Part shown: piece by piece, positions 1 to 9,966 of the stretch
Layout: each line of letters starts with the position of its first letter
Position numbering within the stretch: the stretch's first letter is position 1
From: Liolophura sinensis
Taxonomy: Eukaryota > Mollusca > Polyplacophora > Chitonida > Chitonidae
Assembly: GCF_032854445.1 (NCBI RefSeq)
Contig: NC_088305.1
Span: 18,215,717-18,279,716, forward strand
DNA length: 64,000 bases
Direction of reading: 5' to 3'
Notes under the pieces: generated by a model
The model's input: only the letters and a program-made list of their open reading frames with translations
Told to the model about the DNA's origin: nothing
The model's database searches: none
Made by a program: the position numbers and the translations under genes

Positions 1-53
<53 letters not shown>
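1..53. repeat. (AT)n microsatellite at window edge
   Basis: Pure AT dinucleotide run that begins at or before the window edge. Confidence 0.98.
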
Positions 54-59
<6 letters not shown>

Positions 60-537
60 AAAGAATCTGTGTCTGTGGATATAAAAAGAAAAGGGAGTAA
101 CGAGTTTATAAACATTGAGTGTACAGATTAGGCAATGATGACGTCACAAAGCTCGCAATCGGTCACTGCCTTCGACATGCTGGATCTTTGTTAACATAGC
201 ATTCATGTATTTTCGGTAGTTCCGTGTTATCCAAGAGCATACTGTACCTTACGCACCATTATCAACGAAATGTCTTAGGTATAGGTCGAACGTAGACTTA
301 AATTCAAAATAGTATAACGTGGTACTGCTATAGTTTACCTTCGGAATTTTTACTTAAATACTAAAAGCTGCAAGTTCAAATCAGAGTTCAAATATCATTC
401 TAAGATCTTGGTGCCAGAATGCCATTAGTGCTTGGTGACAGTGAAATAGTTCCAGATGTACATTTCATAATTATAAAGTAAATTCTCTGTAGAAATCAGT
501 TGAGTATGTAAGGTAGACAACAATAGCGTCAGCATTT
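54..537. other. intergenic, nothing recognised
   Basis: AT-rich sequence without a credible exon, promoter or repeat that I can identify. Confidence 0.6.
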
Positions 538-660
538 GCTTCAAAGTGCCCTGCACTATAGAGTTACAAATTCCAACAATCGCTTCAAAGTGCCCTGCAC
601 TATAGTGCTACAAATTCCAACAATCGCTTCAAAATGCACCGCACTATAATGTCACAAATG
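538..660. repeat. 44-bp tandem repeat, about 2.8 copies
   Basis: Units starting GCTTCAAAGTGCCCTGCAC recur at 538, 582 and 626, a period of exactly 44 bases. The last unit is diverged and incomplete. Confidence 0.93.
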
Positions 661-777
661 AAATAAACATGATTGTTATTGCTAAATATACAGTGAACTC
701 TGGTTCTTACTACATACCTATGAGATAATCACGAATGCATCCACTTTTACCGACGAAAATATTATGAGAATGTGTAT

Positions 778-957
778 AATGACGTGTCATTTACTGCCCT
801 CTTTGTTCATGTTAACGTTTTGATAACGTGTCATTTTCTGCCCTCTTTGTTCATGTTAACGTTTTGATAACGTGTCATTTTCTGCCCTTTTTGTTCATGT
901 TAACGTTTTGATGACGTGGCATTTTCTGCCCTCTTTGTTCATGTTAACGTGTTGAAC
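778..957. repeat. 44-bp tandem repeat, 4 copies
   Basis: Units containing GTGTCATTTTCTGCCCTCTT recur with the GTGTC/GTGGC anchor at 784, 828, 872 and 916. The period is 44 bases, the same as the unrelated array 120 bases upstream. Confidence 0.95.
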
Positions 958-1995
958 GTATTATAAAACTAAAGCCTTATGCGAATAAGTCAATGTACTA
1001 TTTGAGAGAAATAAATAAAAACTAAAAAAAAAAAATCCGTGCTTGGATCTAAGCTGTTTTACTAACATAAGTTTCCGTCGCTAGCGGCTCTTGTATTAGT
1101 CTACTTAATGTCGCTTATTGTAAAACACAAACCACCGAAATAATAATGGCATTGACTGATTCCACTTTGTTCCAAAATCATGAAATTTCCCATGTTAATG
1201 GTTCTTTTATGATCCTCCTGTTGTTGTTAATTTTTTTTTCTTTTTTTAAACCGATTTGATGGAGTTGTAAAGAAGGGCGAGGGATACGTAATACCGATTA
1301 AGACAGAAAACAAATAAGTCGTTTGTAAAATGAATTGTCTTGAAAATGGTTTTGAATTAGACCGAAATGACGGCCTAAGTAGAATCAATATTCAGAGTTA
1401 CCTCCCTATTGCTGCTTTGTGTCTGTTTGGTCGAAAATCAGCCTACAAATAAGCTAGAGACTGAGGAACACGTTACAAACATTTATGTTTTTCTCAAATA
1501 TATTTACTGTGTCTGACTCATGATCTTAGATGAAACTAACTTATGTGTCTTTATCATTTTTACGGGTTACCGTCCGTCTTCTTGGTTATGATACACGAAT
1601 TCTTCCGAATCGTTTCTTTGAATGAGAGTATCGAAAACTAGGAATTTACAACAAAAAAAGATTTAAAAGTATATAACGGTCCATTTTGTCAAACCTTTTG
1701 GTCTTTAATACAAGAGATAAACAAACCGATAATAATTTTTTAATAGTTTTTGCCGTGCCATGTTTAATACACGTTATATTAGAGAAGACAATCATATTTA
1801 TTACTTGTATATATATACAATGGCCATCAGCAGAACAAAATCGTGACGCTAAGCTTATACTTTGCACTTTCAAATCACAATTATCATTTAGCCCAGAGCG
1901 GCAACGAGTCCGAAATCGTGACTTAAATATATCATACCTTAGAGGCATGGTAAGAAAAGAAAAAACAAAACTTTTATATCAGGGCGTCATTTTCC
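958..1995. other. intergenic; AATAAA plus A-tract, otherwise nothing
   Basis: AATAAATAAA at 1009-1018 is followed by a 12-base A run ending at 1035, which looks like the 3' end of an old retroposed transcript in + orientation. No coding body was recognised upstream of it. The rest is AT-rich and unassigned. Confidence 0.45.
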
Positions 1996-2063
1996 ATTGG
2001 TGTAAACAGCAAACAGGAACCTCCCACATGTGCCAGGGGGCGGGTTTCCATAAAGTATTTAAG
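1996..2063 (+). promoter_or_regulatory. putative core promoter of the secreted-protein gene
   Basis: An inverted CCAAT box (ATTGG, 1996-2000), a GC box (GGGGGCGGG, 2036-2044) and a TATA-like TATTTAAG (2056-2063) occur in the usual order. They lie about 95-160 bases before the ATG at 2159. This would put the transcription start near 2085-2095. The assignment rests on motif spacing only. Confidence 0.42.
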
Positions 2064-2158
2064 CAGAAAAAGAATGAAGTAAGTCAATTAAACATCAACG
2101 ACTCTGAAGAAAGAAGAAGCAGAAAGAGAAGTTATAGTTAAAGCCGATTTGACTGAAG

Positions 2159-2258
2159 ATGAAGCCCTCATCGCTGATCATCGCTGTATTCGGCCTGCTG
2201 AGCTGTAGTCTGGTTGGACACTGCATGCGCCAGCCTATCACCGATCCAACGCTCTCCA
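2159..2258 (+). CDS. exon 1: signal peptide
   Basis: It starts at the first ATG after the CCAAT/GC/TATA group and encodes the leader and a short N-terminus. It ends at donor A|GTAAGT in phase 1. Confidence 0.78.
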
Positions 2259-5200
2259 GTAAGTATCAGTTGTGACTGCTTGGCGGGATATCTTTTTAAA
2301 AAATGCTAAACAATTCTCAGTCTACATACATTTCTGAAGATGGCTACATGTTCTCTTTTACAAATTTGTGCATTTTCTTCCTCGTACATTAAATCATTTT
2401 TTACTTGCGTTAGCTCTTACTGAGTTATCTTTGATTAACTCGTGTTTTGCTCATGTATTTTTTGCGACTGCAGGCGGATCACATATTTCGCATGTCGTGA
2501 GTTTTCTCGGTCCGTTTTTCCCGATTACTGCCTTTTATTCTTCTTTAAGAAGAATTTTCTAACAGCCTTTTTAGGACGAAAGTTAGTCGTTGTTGAGTTA
2601 TCTTTAGATAACTTGCTGTTTTTTTTTTAACTTAATAATGTAAACGAGTTACATTATGATATTGGAAGTTTTGACTGTCACTCCGTCAAACTGTACATTT
2701 TTCTGTCGTGAGAAGTAGCCCTCATTACAACCTCATGGTGGTATGATGGACAGAATGTTAGTTTCATTACATCTACTATATAAATACTTTCCACTTGACT
2801 TCGTGTCAATTTTTAATTTTTTGGTAGATATATAGATACAGAGGGGAGGATTGCAATGGTAACCAGGTTACCAATTTCCATACCTATTATATAAACGGAA
2901 AAAGCGTCATGTCTCAAAGAAAAGAAATACAAACTACAAAATTGTGCCGAAAAAAATTTAAATATCATTTTTCTTCTTTTCTGTGGTATAAAAAGCTTTT
3001 CACACATAATAACATATGATGGCTCTTTCGGGTCGAGTATGACTGATGTGACTGATGTTTACAGATCTGACATCACATTGGACACATCATTTTCTTTGTA
3101 AGGGTGTCCCTTATTTCTGTTCGGAACATTTTGAAAATAGTTAATGTTTTCCGAAGGCATCTTTGAAAACCATTAGACGACCACTCTAATAAGTTTAATA
3201 ATTTTGAGTCGTCGAAGATAATGTAAAACGAATTTTGAAAATAAATTTAAAGTTTTCTGAACACAGTTCTATATTGCCTTTCAATTTACATTTCTATCAT
3301 TCTGATAAACTTAGTTCGATAAATATTAAAATATAACTACAGAAGTAAATATAGAGAGTAAAACAACAGCATGATATCACAATGGTAACACGTAACTGGT
3401 GAAATAGGCTCTTGTGTCAATTTATCTCATACAGGGTTTTATTCTAACTGTGCATGTAAATGCATATAGTAGCAATTTACCAGTCCTCTAGCCCCATGGC
3501 TTAATTAGGTAAAAAAAATGCAGTGATTTTAACGGTAATTCATAAGACGTCACTGGTGTAGAATTACTCAAAGTGATGTGTCGACGTCACATTTAACATA
3601 CAATCACATTCAGTCAAAAATAACTTTCGTGTCAGGCTTTTGTTCTAACTGTTCATGTAAATGCTTATACACTGGCAACGCACAAGCCATTGAGAAACCT
3701 GACTTAAGCAGAATAAGGGGAAGGAAAAATATGCAATTATGTGTTAAGAGAAATTTATTAGACGTCATTGGTCTTTAATTACGCAAAAATGGTACGATAT
3801 TACATTTAGAAAAACAGTAACGTGAAAATAATACAAAACCCCCACTGTTGCAAATCGCTAACTCTGTTTTACCCGCATGGGATACATGTAATATTTTTTC
3901 AAGAAAATAATAATGGTTCTCCTTGTTTTACGTCGTATTTAAAAATATTATCATATTTCTTTATTTCAATCTTTCGACATTTTTTAATTTGTCAAAGACA
4001 TGCATGGATAAAGTTTCAATTAACGACTAAAAAAAACCACTTAGGAAGAAAGAAAGTATTAACAACCTGATCGTATTGTACGTCTTAACAAAGTTAGAAA
4101 ACTACTCACAAGAGTTCCTTATGGGAAGTTGTGAGGTCCCCTCTGGCGTTTCAGCTCCCAGGGAGACGTTAGTGGTTGACTGCGACTTTAGACTATTTAA
4201 GTTATTTTACCAGCAGTACATCAGAAATTGCTAGGCCTGGTTTCACATTTCCCGAACTCACCAAATACCCTTTGCTTCTTTTTCTTGTACGTTTCTTACT
4301 TGTTTTATTTATTTTTATTTTTTAGCTTACGTGTCTCTTTAAGCGATGTCGATACCACAAGTAAATAGACACAGAATCGACGCTGATTGGTTGACAGTGA
4401 AGATAGAATTTCCTGTGCCATTTCCGCTTCAATAAATGTACAATGTCCAGAATTCAGCTTTATAAACTAACCATATCCTGGACTGGTCCAACACTGACAG
4501 CAGCCATTCAGGGACGAGTCTGTATCTCTTTAAATAATGTCCTAATTACATACTCAATGTTGGGCATCGGGAAAAAAATAACTACTCAACCGTGTCTATA
4601 TGTAGGTAATACATTAGTATGACATATACATGTGGTTCGCATTATGGTTGAAAATCTATGGGAACGTTGATATTTAGTGGAAATTTATTAGAGACCCGAA
4701 GTTAGAAGTTGTAACTTGCAAGTTCAAAGTACAACTAGTTTACTTGTTGTATTTTAAAGTTACAAGTTGAACTTGTATCAATGAACTAAAGGCCACTAAT
4801 GATTAAAACAGAAATTCAAGAGCTCTCTTGTTTTTGTTCAACAGGTCTCAAAGACGAGGTGCAAAATTCCCTAAACAGCAAACTACTGGCCGAACTGACT
4901 TCTGCCAATGACACGATCAACACCCACAGCGATGCCGTTTCCGCCTGTTTATCGTCTATCGAGGCGCAACAAACTTCCTGTGTACAATGCGTCAACGCAA
5001 CATGTCAGGCGAGGTAAGTCTCTTATACCAGCCTAATATTATATGACGTAGGTAATTACACTTGATTGGCACATCAACAGATACTTCATGTATCAACAGA
5101 TATTGGCTTTCAATCAGCAAATCATCAGTATTAGAGTTCTACATCTTCATAAAATTTCCCCGCTTCCGTTATTTTGGGGTCTTTATGGTACGAAGCGACC

Positions 5201-8200
5201 TGTGGTTCTAACATAAGACGCATAGTGTTTGCTAGTGGCCGCTTCCAGTCACTTTCATACATATGTTATACGCGGGAAAGTGTTGCAGTATGTTTTCAAA
5301 CGTCGGTGGTTTATTCCCAGAACTCTGGTTCCTCCCGTTCACACAAACGGGCAACATAAAATCAGCACAAGTATAAATCGTCAAGCTGCAAACATGCACA
5401 TTACTACATTTAAACATAAAATGACACATAGCCTGTGATTTTAGCTAATGGTCATTAAACACGTAAAACATGTAACGTCGAGTGGGGTAGAGGGGGTCAG
5501 GCTGGGGGGGCTCACAGTGTGCGCTTAGCAAAGTAATCCATTTTACTGCCATAACTACTCTGTTGAGATATAAAGTGCACTTAGGCCTATAACTAAAGTC
5601 TACTTAACGCTGGAACCCTACTTTACTCCAAGAATGCATGTTAAACAGATCTAATGTTTTTTCACAGAGTTACTGCCCTTGGTTGTACGAACGTCAAGTC
5701 CACACCTCAACAAAGCTGTAGTCCTAAAGCCCTCTGTGACATGGCCAAAGTGGTCAACACGGCTAAGGCCGGTATAATTGTTATCGGTGATGCCATTGAG
5801 AAAATCGGCAAAAAAGCCGTGGACGCCATCAAGAAAGTCTCGGAAACAGTCGTCAACACAGTGAAGAAGGGCTTTGTAGACGCGGGCAAAGCCATTCAAG
5901 GAGTTGCCGAGAAGGTGGGTTCCGGAGTGGCGGGAACCGTTGACAAGGTCGTCAGCGGTATTGAGGATGCGGCCAAAGAAGTTGCCAAGGGTGTTAACAC
6001 GGCTATAAACGAAGCGGGCAAAGTTATCAACAAGATCGGCGATGGCGTAAAGGATGGTGTGAATGCGGTGAAGGAATTCCTCGGTAAACCCGATTATCGA
6101 ATACAGCTAAATTTCTGAGAACTAAATTCAAATATTTTTGCCCCTCCCCCACCCCCCAAAAAAATCGACCAGCGATAATCCAATCGAAGTTTTTCTATTA
6201 TGTTACAATATCCCAAATATATTGGACGTTTTACCTTTCAAAATCGATACAGTAATGAAGTTTCTAATATTTATAATACCCGTCGCACTATACCTTTTTC
6301 AAATTTTAACATCACTAAAACACTATAAATGATACAGGTTCGAGTCGTATATTTACATAAAAGCAATAGTTTGAGCTATAGCCGTTTAATACAGCGCCTA
6401 TCAGTCAGTTTATCAATCTGCCAATCCACAAGGAATCTGTGGCAAATAAGTGGGGACAACAAGACGCATGCTTCAAATGTGAATGCGTTGCTCACTGAGA
6501 CTGCACATAGGGGGATTGAATTTTTTTTTCTTATTTAACAGGGGGTCGCAGACGTCGCCAAGCCACAGAGCCTGTGTGTAATGACTTCGCCACAGATGAG
6601 TTGGCCTGCCTCTACTACCAAGGCTCTTGTGACAGCTGCACACCGCTGGACTCTACAGATACCAACACCATCATCAAGAATGGTAAATATAGATTCTGAC
6701 ATCTGTACGACTTGTATATGTTATTTAATAACATGGAACAGTGCCTTAAAATTTGTAGGCTCCATCTATGAATAAATAAAATTCAATTTTACATTAGCTA
6801 TGGAGACTAGTTCTTAATTTTAGCCTACAGTTTTTAAAGGTTTAAGAACGGAAAACTCTCAGCTCAGTAATACTGTAAAAACAGAACTCTTGTCCCGGTG
6901 GTACTAAAGTTTTTTATTACAATGAATTTTTATCAAAAAACTAAAAAGATTTCAAAGATAGAAAAATAACCAAAATACATACAGGCCATATTGTCAACCA
7001 ATAATTAGATCTGTTATCCGTAAACCAGTGAGAATGCAAAATTCCGGAACATGTCAATACGTCACCGGTACAAAATTTACATAGCGCCCTCTTGTGGATG
7101 ATATGTGGTACTACACACGGAGTGAAAATGGAAAGCATTTAAGGCTAAACAATATTATCTCCAGACAGGGAAGGTCTTACAGTTCATGCAATCGAACTGG
7201 GCAGCCCTAAAGTATTTGTACCTCTAAGGTGTTTGGTGTACCATTACTTGCATACAACAACTTGTAAAAATTCATACACACCACCAACAGAAATCTTGAT
7301 GTTACACTCCTATTATATTTTTTGCCAAAGAGAGTTTGACACAAAGAATTTGAGAGTTTTCTTCTCTTTTCGTTTCTTTAGAATTTAAATTAAACAATAA
7401 AATTTGTTTATGTGAACCTCATAAACATAAAGCGGACCCGGCCTGTAAAAATACCCCTAGCTTAAGCGCACTAGAAGTAACAGGACAACAAGTTTCTCGT
7501 TTTCCTTCCACGTGTCCAAATCAGGAGTACAACTGCTGGAAACGCAAGGTTTCATCCCTTTAACGCACAGTCTTAACGATTGCTTTAACCTGAGGATGGT
7601 CGTGGGTTTCAGCCGGGCCCTGCCCGGTTTCCGCCCACCATGATGCTGGCCGCCGTCGTATACGTGAAATATTCTTGAGTACGAAGTAAAACACCAATCA
7701 AACAAATAATTAAATAACGATTGTTTTAGAAATTACTTTCATGTCGCCAGGTTTTGGTTTAGGTCAGAATAAGACATTTGATTTTAACGCCTACTTTTGA
7801 GTGAAGAGTAGGAAGACAAAATAAGGGTGAAGACAAATTCATCAGAATTTGAAGTGCCTGTGTCGCAAACTATGCTCTATACATAGATATTTAAACGCTG
7901 ATTTACGTTTTGAAAACCCCGGTGTAGAATCAATGAGAGGCAATATAGTGTTTACAAAGGCTTACAGATTGCTACTTCTTTTTTTTATTTTGTCCGCTGT
8001 CTTTTGTATTTTTTTTATCGCCTTTGATTGCATGCGGCGTAAAATATTAAGCAGTCACTCGTTTTTTCTTCACCAGTCTGTGGACAAGCTGACTTGACTA
8101 AGTACCAGGCTGTGGACGCGGCCGTGGCAAGCATCGACCCCATCATTGACGTGGCCACCAACTTCAGCCTCGTCGGGGTAAGATGATGTTCTAGATCATA

Positions 8201-8939
8201 GTCATTGCATTACTTAAAGAAAACACAAACGATGCGAAAAAGCCAGTGCAGTTCAAAACATTTAAAGCATTTAAAGAAAGATCAAATACGGTGGCTTTTA
8301 CGGCCCATATCCAAATGATATGACGTCCCATCCCTTTCTTCATCAAAAATTAACTGTGTCTACGGAACGTTATTTTTGGAAAATCAGTCCTGATAAACTA
8401 CCTTAGACTCATTTTAATAAGTTTTTTATCATAATAACTTCTTGGCAAGAAAAGAATCTGTAAAGAAAAAATATTTCGAATATCACTGGACACAGTGCTC
8501 TGTTGTTTTTCATTCGAAGCACACATTTTTCCTCTGTGTACACTTTAGGTACTAAAATCTATTACTTGTGGATGACAAGATAACATTATTTGCTGCCAAA
8601 TTTCAAACAGCTTCGATTAGCAGTTTCCGGACAAACTACAAAAAGCACTATCCGAAAAGCATTCTTTAATCGTGGGATGAGAAAAAATAGCCGTCCAAAC
8701 AGAAGTCTTTAAAGGCCAATACATAAATGTTGAATCAACCTGATTTGTTTTTAATGTTCGAACAGGTCGAGTTCGATCCCGCCTCTTGGCAGGACGCTGG
8801 GTATACGGACGTGGTGGTCACTTACGCCATGGTCATCGCTGACCAGACGTTCCAGTTGAGCACCGCCGTGAACGTGTGGGTGCCCGCTGTGGCTGCTCCA
8901 GCTATAGCTGAGGAAGTGTTCAAGCGCGAGTTACCATAA
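2159..8939 (+). CDS. secreted cysteine-containing amphipathic-repeat protein (six exons)
   Basis: Predicted exons are 2159-2258, 4845-5013, 5668-6083, 6542-6682, 8077-8177 and 8766-8939. All introns are GT-AG, the phases fit, and the sum is 1101 nt (366 residues plus stop). Residues 1-22 form a signal peptide with a hydrophobic core LIIAVFGLL. Exon 2 has a CxxCx4C cluster. Residues about 110-228 are Ala/Val/Lys/Gly-rich amphipathic helix with loose 11-residue periodicity, resembling exchangeable apolipoproteins or synuclein in style but not by clear homology. RRRRQ at 231-235 may be cleaved by a furin-like protease. The C-terminal third is beta-rich and ends in VFKRELP. I do not recognise the family; an extracellular, mucus, shell-matrix or defence role is guesswork. 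A polyadenylation signal follows at 9494. Confidence 0.8.
3352..3612 (-). repeat. interspersed repeat R2 (copy in intron 1)
   Basis: One of at least 12 diverged copies in the window. Diagnostic blocks here are GTAACTGGTGAAATA, TTTTATTCTAACTGTGCATG, CCCCATGGCTTAATTAGG and the TCACATTTAACATACAATCA end. The strand is arbitrary: + means the copy reads ...CACCGGTTAC...TTACTCTC. Confidence 0.7.
3625..3810 (-). repeat. R2 fragment adjacent to the previous copy
   Basis: It repeats the middle and end of R2 (TAACTGTTCATGTAAATGCTT, here with one base fewer; TTTATTAGACGTCATTGGTC). It sits directly behind another copy in the same orientation. Confidence 0.62.
4845..5013 (+). CDS. exon 2: helical segment with CxxCx4C
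   Basis: The acceptor TTGTTCAACAG and donor GAG|GTAAGT are both strong. The peptide is polar, with Asn/Ser/Thr and four cysteines near its end (SACLSS, SCVQCVNATC). Confidence 0.8.
5668..6083 (+). CDS. exon 3: amphipathic helical repeat region
   Basis: This 416-nt exon starts after TTTTTTCACAG. Three cysteines near the start are followed by about 110 residues without any, built of motifs such as KVVNTAKAG, AIKKVSETVVNTVKKG and GVNTAINEAGKV. GC content is clearly higher than the flanking introns. It ends at TCG|GTAAAC; phase matching supports this over read-through to the stop at 6116-6118. Confidence 0.82.
6542..6682 (+). CDS. exon 4: RRRR site and cysteine domain
   Basis: It begins after TTATTTAACAG. 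The phase-1 join from exon 3 gives GGRRRRQATEPVC, then LACLYYQGSCDSC. The alternative frames hit stops or lose the cysteine pattern. Confidence 0.75.
7583..7718 (+). mobile_element. tRNA-derived SINE, 5'-truncated (intron 4)
   Basis: It holds the 3' half of the window's common SINE: GGATGGTCGTGGGTTTC, GCCGCCGTCGTATACGTGAA, ATATTCTTGAGTACG and a CAAATAATTAAATAA-like tail. The head is missing. Confidence 0.85.
8077..8177 (+). CDS. exon 5
   Basis: The acceptor TCTTCACCAG is phase 1 and the donor GGG|GTAAGA is phase 0. It encodes VCGQADLTKYQAVDAAVAS and an aliphatic stretch ending FSLVG. Confidence 0.76.
8766..8939 (+). CDS. exon 6: C-terminal beta-rich segment
   Basis: It starts after TTCGAACAG in phase 0 and runs to TAA at 8937-8939. 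Strand-like sequence (DVVVTYAMVIAD, FQLSTAVNVWVP) precedes a charged tail. Confidence 0.78.
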   Translation, partial: VEFDPASWQDAGYTDVVVTYAMVIADQTFQLSTAVNVWVPAVAAPAIAEEVFKRELP

Positions 8940-9493
8940 ATCACGTACCAGTTCTGTGAAGAAGGACGGACCATCACGAAACACGATGTTCCAAACAGCA
9001 AGCAAATACGCATTCTTCAAAGCCCAAATATCGCCCTAAAACTCCACGCAAATATGCAACTTTTAATACCCATTTATACCGTACTCCGCACTGCACCCAA
9101 ATTCGCATCTATAAGTATTACCGTTTGCCCAACTCCCAGAGTGTCTTTCATTAATCACGCATTCAGCGCTACTGTCTGCAAGCAAGCCTTTGGTATACAC
9201 CATCTGTTGTGGACAATTTGTTTTTGTCTTTTTTCAAATGCCTCTAACTAATTTTATGGCAAAACATTCTTAAAATCTAAAATCGTAATACGTTTCAAGA
9301 TGTTTTATTATTTTTCTTTTGTTGTCTTAAAATGACAGAGCTAGTCATATTTTACTGTCCTTTGTTGTATTTCAAATGTTTCCTTTTTATTGATCTGGTA
9401 CAAAATTCATTTCTTCAGATATTAGGAAATCCAACATGGTGGACCTAAAATAACTCCGTACGATTGTAAATGTTTGTATTCTGATTTCTTCTC

Positions 9494-9499
9494 AATAAA
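9494..9499 (+). terminator. polyadenylation signal of the secreted-protein gene
   Basis: AATAAA lies 555 bases after the stop codon and is followed by TG/T-rich sequence. It is the first canonical signal downstream. Confidence 0.6.
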
Positions 9500-9695
9500 T
9501 TCAACTGCTTTTCAGCTTAGACAAGGTCGTGGGCTTATTCTATCGTTGTTGGAATTGGCGTCTTTGTGACACCCGAGGACTCAATCGCACACTCCTGTTG
9601 ATGGTAACTAATACGTCAACAGACATATTTTTTCTATATGGTACATATACTTATTCTTAAAAGGCAGTGAAATCACGAACATGAAATATACATTA

Positions 9696-9956
9696 CATTT
9701 ATTTATTTATTTGATTGGTGTTTTACGACGTACTCAAGAATGTTTCACTTATACGACGGCGGCCGGCATTATGGTGGGAGGAAACCGGGCGGAGTTCGGG
9801 GGAAACCCACGACAGTTCGCAGGTTGCTGGCAGACCTTCCCACGTATGGCCGGAGAGGGAGCCAGCATGCGCTGGATTTGAACTCACAGCGACCGCATTG
9901 GTGAGAGACTACTGGGTCATTACGCTGCGCTAGCGCGCTAACCAACTGAGCCACGG
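9696..9956 (-). mobile_element. full-length tRNA-derived SINE with target-site duplication
   Basis: On the minus strand it reads: tRNA-like head with A box TGGCTCAGTTGG (9942-9953) and B box GAGTTCAAATCC (9874-9885), body, then a CAATCAAATAAATAAATAAAT tail. Perfect 10-bp direct repeats ATATACATTA flank it at 9686-9695 and 9957-9966. It is about 261 bases long and is the best reference copy in the window. Confidence 0.93.
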
Positions 9957-9966
9957 ATATACATTA

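Noticed and set aside
1686-2141. 151-codon open frame upstream of the secreted-protein gene
   Set aside because: It overlaps the CCAAT/GC/TATA group and 5' UTR, has no domain, and its composition is that of noncoding AT-rich DNA.
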